Assembly (NCBI GenBank): GCA_024195585.1
Contig: SWBL01000233.1
Coordinates: 19,271 to 83,270 of the forward strand
Direction: 5' to 3'
Source of the DNA: Aureobasidium sp. EXF-3400
Lineage: Eukaryota; Ascomycota; Dothideomycetes; Dothideales; Saccotheciaceae
DNA length: 64,000 nt
Under the pieces are notes generated by a model. The model was not told where the DNA came from and did not search any database. It was given only the letters and a program-made list of their open reading frames with translations. The translations under genes and the position numbers were made by a program. Shown piece by piece: positions 43,845 to 54,060 of the stretch; position 1 is the first letter of the stretch; the number at the start of each line of letters is the position of its first letter.

Positions 43845-44609
43845 GTCCTTGTTTAAACGAGATCACGATGAATCGGGTACATGGAGTCCGCTAGGACAGC
43901 ACTTTGGAACTAGGGCAGTCTGAGGGAGCATTCGTGTGAGGACAGGGAAGCCAGGCAGTCATGAACCTTGCCTGGCAGAGGATTGAGCAATGTAACAACA
44001 CCAGCAAGCATACATTAGTACTCTAGTAACCTAATTGTCATCCACATATCTCGTGTCTCCATGTCTTTTCCTGATAAGTGCTGGCTTGATGGTTGCGGAA
44101 GGCCATGCAGACTCGAGCAAATCATCATCTGGAATACGCAACTTGATGTAGCAATCGCAATACCAAAACCATCACTTTTCAAGTCTCATGTATCATGCCA
44201 AGTATGATAGAAAGGGTATTGGTAAGGTCTAGAGGTGAAAGCTGTCATGTGTGGTGGAGGTACCTCGTCGATAGTCAATCGAGAGCCTGTCGAGGGGATG
44301 ACCCTGTTAACTTCGTTTCCAAGTGTTGCCAACGAGGAGCTCAAGAATTGAGAACGCTCAATACTCACTGATGTCATCCGAAGCCTTCCAATCGCAAAAG
44401 CTGCCAACGAACTTGTCTCGCCGCGTTTCGCACGACAAACCTTCATCAATAATTTATCAAACAGCACGGAACATCGACTCTTACGGCTCATTCAGTAACA
44501 CATCTCTTCGCCCCGAGATCAAGTTTGGAAAAGCCTACGATCTCCAGTATTTCTTCTGTGTGGCTCCAGGACCTTCATCAAATAACAAAGTCTCAATCAA
44601 AAACAGAGC
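43845..44609. other. Intergenic region
   Basis: These 765 bp between the secreted protein and the RING-YEATS gene show no supported feature. Open frames at 44186-44730 overlap each other on both strands without domain support. Confidence 0.5.
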
Positions 44610-45581
44610 ATGCGCCAACGAGACTCGCGCTCAATGTCACCTCGACGTGAAAGATCAAACACATCAGAATCACAGAACACAAGACCAGACTCACGGCGAG
44701 ATCGCGAAGACTTCACACATGAGGAGGTAGACGACGAAGATCTCTGTCCCGTATGCCATTTATTGCTTTATAACCCTGTAACAACAAGATGCAATCATAC
44801 GCTTTGCTCGTCGTGTATGGCACACTGGGCAGACGTATCCATGACTTCTCAGATGACGATTCTTGCTCCCTCGTCTTCGCCATCAATGTTCTCGGGTGCG
44901 GATACAGAAGCTAGATGTCCCATGTGCCGCACACCGACTTCTGCAACACCAAACTCAACGATATCCACCCAGCTACAAGAGAAATACCCTACCACCTACA
45001 AAACACGCGCAACTGAGGAAACTACAGAGGACGACCCAAATGCTGGCACGATAGAGACATTGACACTCTGTATTGGCAATACGCACAAACTCATCTCTCC
45101 AGCGCCAGAATCGCAAAACATGCATCTCTGGAACTTTTTCGTCAGACCCTCTCGAACAGACATCATCGCTGCAGTGGAAATCCAATTACATCCTACTTTC
45201 CGACCTCCACACGTGCGATTAACACAAGCACCCTATGAAGTCCAACGCAAAGGATGGGGTTACTTTGTTATAACTACCCATGTGGTGTTGAAGCAAGGCT
45301 GGAGTTGGGTTTCGGAGGATGCGGAGGAAGTGCCATTTAGGGGTGATGGTGTAAAGGCTAAATTGCCTCTGGACTGGACGCTGGATTTTACTGGATTTGA
45401 GGGGAAGGGGAGTATGGGGAGGTGTCGGTTGAAGGTTAGGAAAGAGGGGGATGGGGAGAGGAAGCAGAGAGAGGAAGATGATAGGGCTGAGGATGGGAGG
45501 TGGGAGGTGCAGATGGTTAATGATGACGAGGACGAGGACGAGGAAGATGATGAAGATAATGAGGACGATGAGGAGGCTTGA
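44610..45581 (+). CDS. RING finger and YEATS-like domain fusion protein
   Basis: This single exon encodes 323 aa. A RING finger spans residues 46-107 with C46, C49, C61, H63, C66, C69, C103 and C106. A Ser-rich insertion of about 33 residues separates the third cysteine pair from the fourth. Residues about 148-277 read as a YEATS domain: LTLCIGNTHKL, HLWNFFVRP, VEIQLHPTF and APYEVQRKGWGYFVI. The positions that form the acyl-lysine pocket in known YEATS proteins look retained (H194-x-T196-F197 and G215-W-G-Y-F219). The C-terminus is a long Asp/Glu tail. By family logic the protein would combine E3 ubiquitin ligase activity with reading of acylated histones, in the nucleus. This is inference from domains only. 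Confidence 0.82.
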   Translation: MRQRDSRSMSPRRERSNTSESQNTRPDSRRDREDFTHEEVDDEDLCPVCHLLLYNPVTTRCNHTLCSSCMAHWADVSMTSQMTILAPSSSPSMFSGADTEARCPMCRTPTSATPNSTISTQLQEKYPTTYKTRATEETTEDDPNAGTIETLTLCIGNTHKLISPAPESQNMHLWNFFVRPSRTDIIAAVEIQLHPTFRPPHVRLTQAPYEVQRKGWGYFVITTHVVLKQGWSWVSEDAEEVPFRGDGVKAKLPLDWTLDFTGFEGKGSMGRCRLKVRKEGDGERKQREEDDRAEDGRWEVQMVNDDEDEDEEDDEDNEDDEEA

Positions 45582-45756
45582 TCTCCTTGGACATTGAACA
45601 TCGTCGAAAGTCTCACAATGCTATGGAATCAGCAGTCTTGGATTTGAACTATCTCGGATGGTATGCGAACTTCTGAACTCGGCCTTCTCTCATCCCGATC
45701 ACCCCTTGGATCAACATGCATTGTCCCCTCCTTCTCATCAAGCTCATGAACATTTC

Positions 45757-46826
45757 TCACAACTTGGAAGTTCTTCTACCAAGCTCAGCCCGGAGTCTTG
45801 AGATCTCTCTGTTAGCCTCGTTGAGGTCCTGTCGAAGCACTCTGCCTTCTTCTTGAGCATCCTTGAATTGGTAGTCCAGTACACGAATTTTCCGATCGCG
45901 ATGCCTGGCCTCATATTCAGAGTCTCTGATCTGTTGCTTGGCTTTGTGGAGTTCCATTTGCACACAACGGCACTCTTCACAGTAGTAGTATGCCGGGCGA
46001 GGCTGAGATGTTGCGGACTCCGAAGTACTGATCTGACCGGGTTGCTGAGCTTCAAGCTCATTGATTCGATTCGAAAGCTCCTTTCTGATGTCGAGAGTGT
46101 AGGTTTCTGCTAGATCTCGCTCGTGCCAGATAGCGGCATTCTCGTGTTGTCTGGCCTTTTCCTCCTGGTTTCTGAGCTCCATCTCCAGGTCGTTGATTCG
46201 TGCCATCTTGATACGACATTCGGGACAACCATCGTCCTGAGGAGGCTGTTGTTTCTCTGATTCGTCGAGCTGGCCTTGGGGTTTCTGTTCTTCTTTTCCG
46301 ATGTCCGGTTGCGACTTGGCCATGGAGACCGCGTCTTCTACTTTCTTCTGAAGCCAGTCAGCTCTGCCATTCTGACACTTGGGCCTCAAATTTGTACTTC
46401 GATCTGGTTGCTAGTGGCATTATCGTGATGGTATCCTGGAGAGCCAGTCACAAGCTCATGAAGTCGCGCTTGGAGTTTTGCAAATTCAGCGAACGTTTGC
46501 TCAAAAGCCATTTCTTCAGAGTCAGACTGCTCCTTTTATGAGTTAGCGGCTAGCGATAGAAGGACTGTGTCTGGGAGATGTATCACTCACTTCCTGGTCT
46601 GTAGTTTGCTGGATCATATCAAGCTGTTCTTCGCTCCAGGGACATGCCAACGATGGCTCCGATGTATCTGCGTCATGCTCCGAACTTGGGGGATCTACGT
46701 CTGGCTTTGATGTAGCTTCTGCATAGTGTCAGAAAATAAACAGACAACAGAAACATCGAGTAACTTACCTCTGAGCGGTAACACGGCTGGCATTGGCTTC
46801 TCGATCTGTTTAGCTTCTTCTTCCAT
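45757..46826 (-). CDS. Coiled-coil protein with two CxxC pairs, unknown function
   Basis: I assembled four exons: 46769-46826, 46591-46718, 46452-46532 and 45757-46371, with introns of 50, 58 and 80 nt, giving 293 aa. Joining exons 3 and 4 makes a continuous helix (FAKLQARLHELNGRADWLQK). The N-terminal 75 residues are acidic. A CPEC and a CEEC motif lie in the second half, each followed by heptad repeats (MARINDLEMELRNQEEKA; VQMELHKAKQQI). The C-terminus is a basic coiled coil ending GRRTSKL. It resembles no family I can name. The last acceptor is chosen by frame and could differ by a few codons. Confidence 0.72.
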
Positions 46827-47532
46827 GATGGAAGAAGTGTGGTTGATGGGAAAGGAAGGAGCAGATGCTGGGGAGATGGCTGACTATATATTTGGAAGCA
46901 AACATCGAGAGCGTGTTGGCTTCTTTGCAAGACAAGACAACAAAGCGGCCTTGAGATATGTTTGTCAAAAGCCAACAGGTTGGAGGCAGACAAGGAGTGA
47001 AAGCTCTTCTTCCTTTGTTGATGTACAGCGAAAGAAGGGAGTCGTGGTCTCTCCAAACTTCTACATCTGATGGTTTCAACTCTTTTAAAATGACCTTTGA
47101 CAGAAGCTGTCTCTTCTATGCCTTGGAATCCAAAGGCGGCTTGTGTGGTGTACGGCATTCTCCTCACACTTGAAGCAGGAGCTGTCGACACTGATGTCCC
47201 TTCCAGAACAAGACGCGATTCCCCAAACAATACTTCAGAGTGCAGGAGCGGCCAGCCTATCGCGAAACGCAATGACAAAGATCACTGCTGTCTTGTACTT
47301 TTCGTCCAAATCAATCCAATTCAACTTGGACATCGATAACGGCGCCTCCATTTATACTCACATTCGTATTGAGATCCGTTTTTGCACCCATCTTCTCTCA
47401 ACCAGTCGGTTCTCTATTCGACCAACCGCTTCGCTATTTGTCAACCGCTGCTTCTGCCTCTCGTCATCTGCTTCTTCCTTTCTCGACATATCCCGTTGGA
47501 CTCGACACGTCTGCCGGCGCAGATAACCGAGC
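46827..47532. promoter_or_regulatory. Divergent spacer between the coiled-coil gene and a MYND gene
   Basis: These 706 bp contain both promoters. Open frames on both strands (46958-47526) have no domain support. Confidence 0.45.
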
Positions 47533-48829
47533 ATGATGTCGTACCACGATAGGAAAAAATGCCCTGTCTGTCCACGTAGACAAGAGACCACCGCCTGCGT
47601 CGATTGTGAATGCTCTTACTACTGCAGCAAACAATGTCTAAAGATTGACGAACCAAACCACAGTACCCTCTGCAGATCGTTCGCAAGATATGAAATCAGA
47701 TCCTGCGAGACCGTACGTCGAGCAATTTACTTCCCTGTCGATTCACCCAGACCCAAATTTGTCTGGCTGCAGATGGATAAGCGATATGACTACAAACAAC
47801 CCGACCTTGATGAAATGCGAAAGAAATTTCTAGGAGATCCAAAAGTTTCATCTGATTATGTGTGGCCTGTTGAAGTTGGCAAGGATTTTGTCAACATGAC
47901 GAAGATCAATCCGGGTATCATACTTGGATGGGGCTCGAAGGCAAGCTCTGCGGATCAACCACTCAACAGAGCTATCTCAACACTGATTGAAAATGAGTCG
48001 CACGATGTGAGAGGACCAGTCATCGCCTATGGTCAAACAAGAAAAGCACTTGACAGGTCTTCTATTGTCACAGATCTTGACACAACCGACCTGAATCTGG
48101 TCGTCAACTACTTTCTGGGACGCCATCGAGACCTCGATGCGGAAATCAAAGCTGTGCGTATCTTCAGCAATGGTGAACAGAGCAGATCTGGTCGTCTCTA
48201 CGACTGCGGTATCTTTCTCTCCAGCGATGTCTTGTGTATCGGCGCTGCAGGTATCATGTCACAAATCTCGCTACTTTTTGGCATGCCCCTCGTCCTCATC
48301 TCTCCCTTATATTTCGGAGAGGAGCACATATACGATCCCGTGGTAATGGACAGTACACATGAATACCGCTCTCTGTTGCCGCCGGACAAGGACAACAGGA
48401 TAGCAGCACTCCTCTTGATTGATATTGGTTACCACAAAGAATCGAAATCAAATGAGTTCGGCACAGTTCCTCAAAAGTACGTTACATCTTTTTCTCCTCT
48501 TATCTCTACCCTAAGTCCCGTGCACCGCTAATATGAGCCAATCCAGATACTGCCAACAGAATCTTGGAAACGTCACCGTGATCCGCAAGGATATGAAGCC
48601 GTTGAGGATTGAATACTTGGACGCTTTCTGTGACTGGATTATGGAAGATCTACTCCATAGATTCACCGATATCAATGGAGAGATCAGGTATGCTTTGACC
48701 CACGAGAATGACGATGAGAGCCGGGCTGCAAAGATAGCCAAGCTCAAACAGAAGATGTGGGATCGCTGCTCGAGAAGAGAGTTCTATTTCTGGTGCAAGG
48801 AGCAGGGTCTGCGTTTGGACCACTACTGA
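47533..48829 (+). CDS. MYND zinc-finger protein (intact paralogue A)
   Basis: Two exons (47533-48476 and 48547-48829) with a 70-nt intron encode 408 aa. A complete MYND finger lies at residues 10-47: C10, C13, C22, C25, C31, C35, H43 and C47. The rest is a conserved but unnamed domain. Blocks shared with the other two MYND genes here are YFPVDSPRPKFVW, RGPVIAYG, TDLDTTDLNLVVNYF and, near the C-terminus, GNVTVIRKDMKPL. MYND fingers bind proline-rich peptides or act in SET-type proteins, but no SET motif is present. Two ATGs are adjacent at the start (47533 and 47536). It faces paralogue B tail to tail across an 809-bp spacer. Confidence 0.88.
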
Positions 48830-49638
48830 TAAGTTGAGTGAATTGAAGAGTCCAAGGTGAACGATGATGCTCGGAACGATGGCCTATGGAGAAAAGGCAG
48901 TGGTGCAGTGGTGAAGATGAATCCTTAGGCGAGACAGGACTAGAGGATGAAGCGTCAGATTGAAAAATCATGATCAATTAACAATCGTTATATCAGACAG
49001 AAAAGACCACCGTCTCCCTTTGTGCACCAGATTCTCCAGTAGTCTGATGAACTTGCACTGATCGGTATCTCGGAATTATCCCTGGTGAACTCAACTCTCT
49101 GTATCTTGTCTCTGGCCATGTGTGCACTTTCTTGGAGCTTTATCCACCTCTTCTACTATTGCGACGTATTATCTCTCTACCGTGAATTATGCCGAAAAGA
49201 AAAAGAAGTTACACGTCTGTTCGGTGATACTCGAGATGCTATAGACGGAAAGCTACTCACCATCCACCCGTTCTTTGTTCACGTTTTTCTGCGTCTTCGA
49301 AGTCCGACATAGCAGATACCCCGTCCCTCAAGCTAGTAGTCCATATATGCGATTCAATATGCTCAATGAATAGCAATATCAAGGGCTCGTGTGAATAAAA
49401 AATGTGGTTGACAGCGGTGATGACGTCGAGATGGATTCCGTCAATACTAGTTGATGATGAGGAAAGAAGTCTGATACCATCTGGTCTGTCTATTGTACCA
49501 GCTATTCCTTGCAGAAACACTATTCGAGCGAGTAACTTCCTTCCGCTTGCGAGAGCTTTGTCGATACAGTCTCGTGCACTGTCATACTGTCCAAACCTCT
49601 CAGCACGAGAATGCTGTTCAGTTATCACACCGTCACAT
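48830..49638. other. Convergent spacer between two MYND paralogues
   Basis: These 809 bp hold the 3' UTRs of both MYND genes. A 123-codon minus-strand frame (49257-49628) lies just past the stop of paralogue B, but it starts with GTG and has no recognisable domain. Confidence 0.45.
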
Positions 49639-50571
49639 CTACTTCATCCTTCCCGGGTCCATCAACTCAAGACCAAGCATACGTCCACTAAGTCTCATCT
49701 CCGATCTCCAAGCCTGTTCCTCCTTACTGATAGGGTGATGGAAGTTTTCAGGCAAACGAGTACCGTTGGCGACTTCTTGAGCTTGCTTGATTTCCGCCCA
49801 CTTTTGCTTGTACTGTCCGACTCTGTCATACGACCTCTTGAATTCTGGGGTACCCACGTCTTGCTCGGTAATGCGCAGATCAGGCTCTCTTGTGATCTTC
49901 ATCTGGTACATCATCCATAGTGTAAAGTCGGTTGGCAATGGACCGGGGGGAAACATCTTGAGGTCTTCGTGGAGACTCTCGTGGTATGCTGGCTCGTGCT
50001 CGGAGATGTAGGGGCCGAAGTTGAAGTAGTCCTTGATGATGTTGAGGTGGGTGGTATCCAGGTCGATGTGACGGATGGTGATGTCTCTGCCCTCGAGAGC
50101 GTTGCCGTAGACCATAATGGGTCCTGCGTATCTCTGGAACAAGTGGCCGTTGGTGAGATTGTGCAAACTCTTGTTTGGCAAGGAACCGTCGGTGGTGAAA
50201 GAATCACGTACTTGAAGTGTGATACGAAGGGGAAGTTGCTTGCCAGTCTTGGGATCCTGACAGAAACTGGGGAATTCGTACCAGGGCTTGTCCAGGCCGA
50301 AGAAGTTGTTGATTAGGGGGCGTTCAGTTGTGCCTTTTCTGATGGGCATCCAGCGGAACTCAGGCTTAGTACTGTGGACAGGGAGGGTGATGACGCGCAT
50401 CCACAAGAAACCTGGAGAGTCGCGAAAGTCCTTGAAAGTGCGGCAGAGCATTTTGTGGACTTTCCAATCAGTCTTCTGACATTCAACGCCGCAGTAGTGG
50501 ATGTTCTCGCAGCCGGCGCAGAGTTTGCCAGGCTTGGAACAGACAGCACACTGATTCAGAGTGGATGCCAT
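49639..50571 (-). CDS. MYND zinc-finger protein (intact paralogue B)
   Basis: This single exon encodes 310 aa. The ATG at 50571 (MASTLNQCAVC) is the first methionine; the longer frame begins with a TTG and was rejected. The MYND finger occupies residues 8-43 with all eight ligands (C8, C11, C18, C21, C27, C31, H39, C43) and the usual CQKTDWKVHK core. Downstream blocks parallel paralogue A: LPVHSTKPEFRWMP, GPIMVYG, IDLDTTHLNIIKDYF. The C-terminal GNV...KPL block of the other copies is missing. Instead there is a charged helical end (FKRSYDRVGQYKQKWAEIKQ). Function unknown. Confidence 0.9.
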   Translation of the reverse strand: MASTLNQCAVCSKPGKLCAGCENIHYCGVECQKTDWKVHKMLCRTFKDFRDSPGFLWMRVITLPVHSTKPEFRWMPIRKGTTERPLINNFFGLDKPWYEFPSFCQDPKTGKQLPLRITLQVRDSFTTDGSLPNKSLHNLTNGHLFQRYAGPIMVYGNALEGRDITIRHIDLDTTHLNIIKDYFNFGPYISEHEPAYHESLHEDLKMFPPGPLPTDFTLWMMYQMKITREPDLRITEQDVGTPEFKRSYDRVGQYKQKWAEIKQAQEVANGTRLPENFHHPISKEEQAWRSEMRLSGRMLGLELMDPGRMK

Positions 50572-51125
50572 GGTGTTGCGAGTCGTCGGCTTGCCAGGGC
50601 GATGGCTTGACAAAAGGGCTGTAGAGATGTCACATCAGATCTTTGTGCTAGGGTAACGAGGACGAAAGGTTGATGATGTACGTACGTAGAGGTGTCTGAG
50701 AAGATCACAGCGAGTTGGTGAGAGAAGCAGCTCACTTGATCTTGTGTCACACTTGAGGGAGACGACCCGAAGATTGGAATACGCAGAGTTGCGTAGGAGT
50801 GAGTGGCGAAGGAGGTCGATACTCATTGGTCTCGTGTTGTGGTTGAAGTAAAAACAGACGACTAGAAGATAAGTCGACGTGATGGTGAAGTGCTTTCTGG
50901 CACCCGTCACTAGTATCGACGACGAGGTCGTCTTAGCTGCTTTCACAATAGTGGAAGAAACGGGGAAATAAGGATGCTCAAAGTACAGGTGCACAAGTAG
51001 AACAAGTAGATTCTGTAACGCACAAGGTTCGAGTAGACATAAAGCTCAGTGCAGCAGGGGGATAGCAAGAAGCAAAGTAACGCCGTGATTATCGTTATGC
51101 CAACAGGGACAGGTCGTAAAAGCAA
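50572..51125. other. Intergenic region upstream of MYND paralogue B
   Basis: These 554 bp contain the promoter of paralogue B and the 3' UTR of the membrane-protein gene. No other feature is supported. Confidence 0.5.
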
Positions 51126-51992
51126 TTACATGTCCTCGCGGAAGATGCTACGGCGCTCCGAGGGAGAGTCGGCAGACTGAGCACCGAGACTCTGCTGATT
51201 CTTGTGATGCGGAGCCTTTTGTCCAGAGGCGCCTCCAGTGGTGTCGACGGTCGGGCGAGAGCCGTTGTTCTTCAAGCTGCTGCGTTCAGCCGTGTCGTCG
51301 CCGAATGGGTTGGTACCGTGCATCTCCTCATCGTATCGTGAATCGAGCTCACGTTGACGACTGGCAGCACGCCCTCTTGTTTCTTCGATTCCTCCGACAC
51401 CAATGCTTCCTCCTCCGTATCCATGTCCGCCGTAGGGTCCGTTGTTCATGTCCGGTGAGCCCAAGTCGTGCTCTTCGTAGTAGCCGTCGCGGTTGACACC
51501 GTAGTCTGCCTCGTTGCCGACACGCGTATCCCAGGCTTCATCAGGATCCAGAGGGCCAAAACCACGGTGACCACCTCTTCCGTAACCACCGCTGGGCTCG
51601 TATGCGCCTCCAGACGATCTACCTCCACCGACACTGCTCTTCAATGCGCCGACTTTGTCCTTGATCCAGCCACCGATACCCCCGGCTGCTGCTGAGGGAG
51701 CCTGATATGAGTTTTGCTGTCTTCGGCCGCGTGTGAAGGGGTTGAGCGAGGGAGCAGGAAGACCCAATCGTCGGGCGCGGTACTGTGTGAATCTATTGGA
51801 AGTCCATGAGCAAGGACATCATCAAGAGAGGTTATCCTCAGGCTAATTCAATGCAACTGCAATGGTTGGACAGCCAAGGAGAGAAGAGTCGACTTACACT
51901 ATCCATGCGCATCCGCCTATGACGATGAAGACAAAAGCGACGAGAAAGAAGATGCCCCAGCCAGAGAGGCCGCGGTCGGGGTCGCTTGCCAT
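51126..51992 (-). CDS. Single-pass membrane protein with conserved GFGPLDPDEAWDTRVGNE motif
   Basis: Two exons (51898-51992 and 51126-51792) with a 105-nt intron encode 253 aa. The N-terminus has DRGLSGWGIFF followed by one transmembrane helix at about residues 12-33, then the basic YRARRLGLPAPSLNPF. The middle block RGGHRGFGPLDPDEAWDTR continues into VGNEADYG and is highly typical of a filamentous-fungal family, sometimes labelled acid-phosphatase-like without enzymatic evidence. The remainder is Gly/Ser/Arg-rich and ends SPSERRSIFREDM, another family hallmark. There is no signal peptide, so the protein is probably a type III or signal-anchored membrane protein with a cytosolic tail. The start in exon 1 was found only by splicing. 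Confidence 0.9.
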
Positions 51993-52467
51993 ATTGTGTT
52001 GTGTTTTCAGATCATGCAGAGTATGGTGGGATTGAAAGTGACTGCCGTCTAGCTTGTTCTCGTCGTTGAAGGCATTAACTTGTCAGCTCAATGGGCTTAC
52101 AGGAAGGCACGACCGTGAGGCAGCTGCGACCTCCACTGCTGCTCGGCCCTATGACGGTCAGCCGAACCTAGATCTAGCCTTTCTTGGCGACCTTTGTGCT
52201 GAGTTGTGTGCTCTTGTGCACGGTGATAACGGCCTTATCCTCCTTCCCAATCTGACACCATTCATATAACTAAGCGCGTGCCTGATCATGCGTTTGATCC
52301 TTCGCTTATACATCTAAACTCGACAATCGCCCTCAACCATCTTACAACAGCCACCGTATCTCTTCAGACTGGTGTTTGCGACTCTCGTCCGGCTACAACC
52401 TCATTGCTTGACTCGTAGAGCCTCCTTCATACTGCAATCTGAGGTGGAAGGCCTGGAAATCAGAGTC
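51993..52467. promoter_or_regulatory. Divergent spacer between the membrane-protein gene and the lipid kinase gene
   Basis: These 475 bp hold both promoters. The frame of the lipid kinase stays open upstream to 52318 but contains no ATG. A spliced upstream exon is possible but not visible. Confidence 0.45.
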
Positions 52468-53547
52468 ATGGCATCTGCTCGTCATGTCGTCGTTTCGACA
52501 GGCTCGGGAACAGGTCAAGCACAGTCGTTCTACGAGACCCATCTGACCGACACTTTCAAATCTCTGGGCTTCAAGCAGGGAGAGCATTTCTTCGTCCATT
52601 TCACAAAATCAGAAGATACAGTCACTGAACTCACAAAGGATGTTTTCTTGCCTGCTGCAAATACTGGAGCTGTGATTTCGATCATATTGCTGAGCGGTGA
52701 CGGTGGCGTCGTGGATATCATCAACGCCATCCTCACTTCATCACGAGGTCCTGACTTCGCTTGCCCTGAGATCACTCTACTACCATTGGGCACTGGAAAT
52801 GCGCTGGCAAACTCATTGGGCATCACTGCAGACGATAGTATGGGTCTGTCGACGCTGATGCAAGGAACATCACGTCCCTTACCAGTCCTGCGTACCACTT
52901 TCTCTCAAGGTTCAAGACTGCTCGTACACGAGGGAAGCCAAGAAGCCGAGCTCTTCAACCACAATGGCAAACCGACGATATGGGGCGCCGTGGTTTGCAG
53001 TTGGGGGATGCATGCTTCGCTTGTTGCCGACAGCGATACAACCGAATATCGCAAACATGGTGTTGAGCGCTTCCAGATGGCAGCAAAAGCAGCTCTATAC
53101 CCTGAAGATGGCTCACCGCCACACATATACCGCGGTCGTGTTTCCGTTCTTCATGGCTCTGATTGGCGTGAGCTTGAAGAGCAAGAACATGCATACGTTC
53201 TCGCAACCTTTGTCTCCAACCTCGAGAAAAACTTCACTATTTCACCTGCATCGAAACCACTGGATGGAAAGCTGAGGCTGATACACTTTGGCCCCATGTC
53301 TGGTGACGAGGTTATGGCTGTAATGACAGAGGCATACAAGCAAGGCAAACATGTCGAGGACCACAGAGTTCGCTACGAAGAGATCGATGGCTTGAGGATA
53401 GCTTTCGACGACTCAGAAGAAGATGGTCGCTGGCGTAGAATTTGTGTTGATGGCAAAATCATTCGCGTAGAGAAGGGAGGTTGGGTCGAACTTGTGAAAG
53501 AGAATGCCCATGTTCTTGATATTGTTTGCAGCTCCGAACATATTTGA
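52468..53547 (+). CDS. Diacylglycerol/sphingoid-base kinase catalytic-domain protein
   Basis: This single exon encodes 359 aa from the first ATG (MASARHVVVSTGSGTGQA). The DAGK catalytic domain is evident from STGSGTGQA at residues 10-18, the nucleotide-binding SGDGGVVDIIN at 76-86 (the GGDG-type motif) and PLGTGNALANSLG at 106-118. Later segments match the C-terminal beta-sandwich of the lipid-kinase fold (WGAVVCSWGMHASLVADSD, ERFQMAAKAAL, VLATFVSNLEKNF, GKLRLIHFGPM). Members phosphorylate diacylglycerol, ceramide or long-chain bases; the substrate is undetermined. It is shorter than sphingosine kinases of yeast (Lcb4), lacking the long N-terminal region. The upstream open frame without ATG hints at a missing 5' exon. 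Confidence 0.88.
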   Translation: MASARHVVVSTGSGTGQAQSFYETHLTDTFKSLGFKQGEHFFVHFTKSEDTVTELTKDVFLPAANTGAVISIILLSGDGGVVDIINAILTSSRGPDFACPEITLLPLGTGNALANSLGITADDSMGLSTLMQGTSRPLPVLRTTFSQGSRLLVHEGSQEAELFNHNGKPTIWGAVVCSWGMHASLVADSDTTEYRKHGVERFQMAAKAALYPEDGSPPHIYRGRVSVLHGSDWRELEEQEHAYVLATFVSNLEKNFTISPASKPLDGKLRLIHFGPMSGDEVMAVMTEAYKQGKHVEDHRVRYEEIDGLRIAFDDSEEDGRWRRICVDGKIIRVEKGGWVELVKENAHVLDIVCSSEHI

Positions 53548-53988
53548 GCGCACGAGGACTCATGACAATAGAATAATGAAATGATTCATGATCACGAGAA
53601 CTTGTCTAGCCATTTACAAGTACACTTGACGGCCGTGAATTGCAAACTCTCCTCAGTCTTTTGGTGATATCCTCCAACGACAGTTATGAGCCTACTCGCA
53701 AGTTGTTCACACCTCACTTCTTCTGAATAACCTGTTACCGATATCTCTTGGGTACCAAATCTTCTAATAATACGAAGCCCTTGTGCCTATAATTTGAATA
53801 TAAGTATACTCAAACAGGACATTAAGCACTTGAGCTATGCGTTTCCATATGTATAGCGCCTCTTCTTACTAGTTCTAACAACCTTACTGTTCGTCATCGG
53901 GCTAGTAGTGTCTCCACGTACAACTCAAAACTTTGCTGGAAGTCATCTTCACTTTAAACAGACACCAAAAAAAAAACCCAAAAAGAAG
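53548..53988. other. Intergenic region
   Basis: These 441 bp lie 3' of the lipid kinase gene. Apart from the Pol III terminator listed next, nothing is seen. Confidence 0.5.
53967..53984 (-). terminator. RNA polymerase III terminator of the initiator tRNA gene
   Basis: On the minus strand a run of five T (53980-53984) begins 4 nt after the tRNA 3' end. It is followed by GGG and a second run of ten T (53967-53976). Such T-runs end Pol III transcription. Confidence 0.85.
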
Positions 53989-54060
53989 TAGCTAAGCTCG
54001 GTTTCGATCCGAGGTCCTCCGGGTTATGAGCCCGGCGCGCTTCCGCTGCGCCACTCAGCT
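53989..54060 (-). tRNA. Initiator tRNA-Met (anticodon CAU)
   Basis: The minus strand folds as a 72-nt tRNA. The acceptor stem pairs AGCTGAG with CTTAGCT (one G-U pair), with discriminator A. The D arm is GGCGCAGCGGAAGCGC, and the anticodon stem CCGGG/CCCGG encloses the loop CTCATAA (anticodon CAT). The T arm is CTCGG/CCGAG with loop ATCGAAA. Initiator features are A1:U72, the GGG/CCC pairs at the base of the anticodon stem, and A instead of T at position 54 with A60, all as in yeast initiator tRNA. There is no intron. It starts translation in the cytosol. Internal A and B boxes are within the D and T arms. Confidence 0.95.

Noticed and set aside
49257..49628. 123-codon minus-strand ORF beside MYND paralogue B
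   Set aside because: It begins with GTG, has no motif and lies in the expected 3' UTR.
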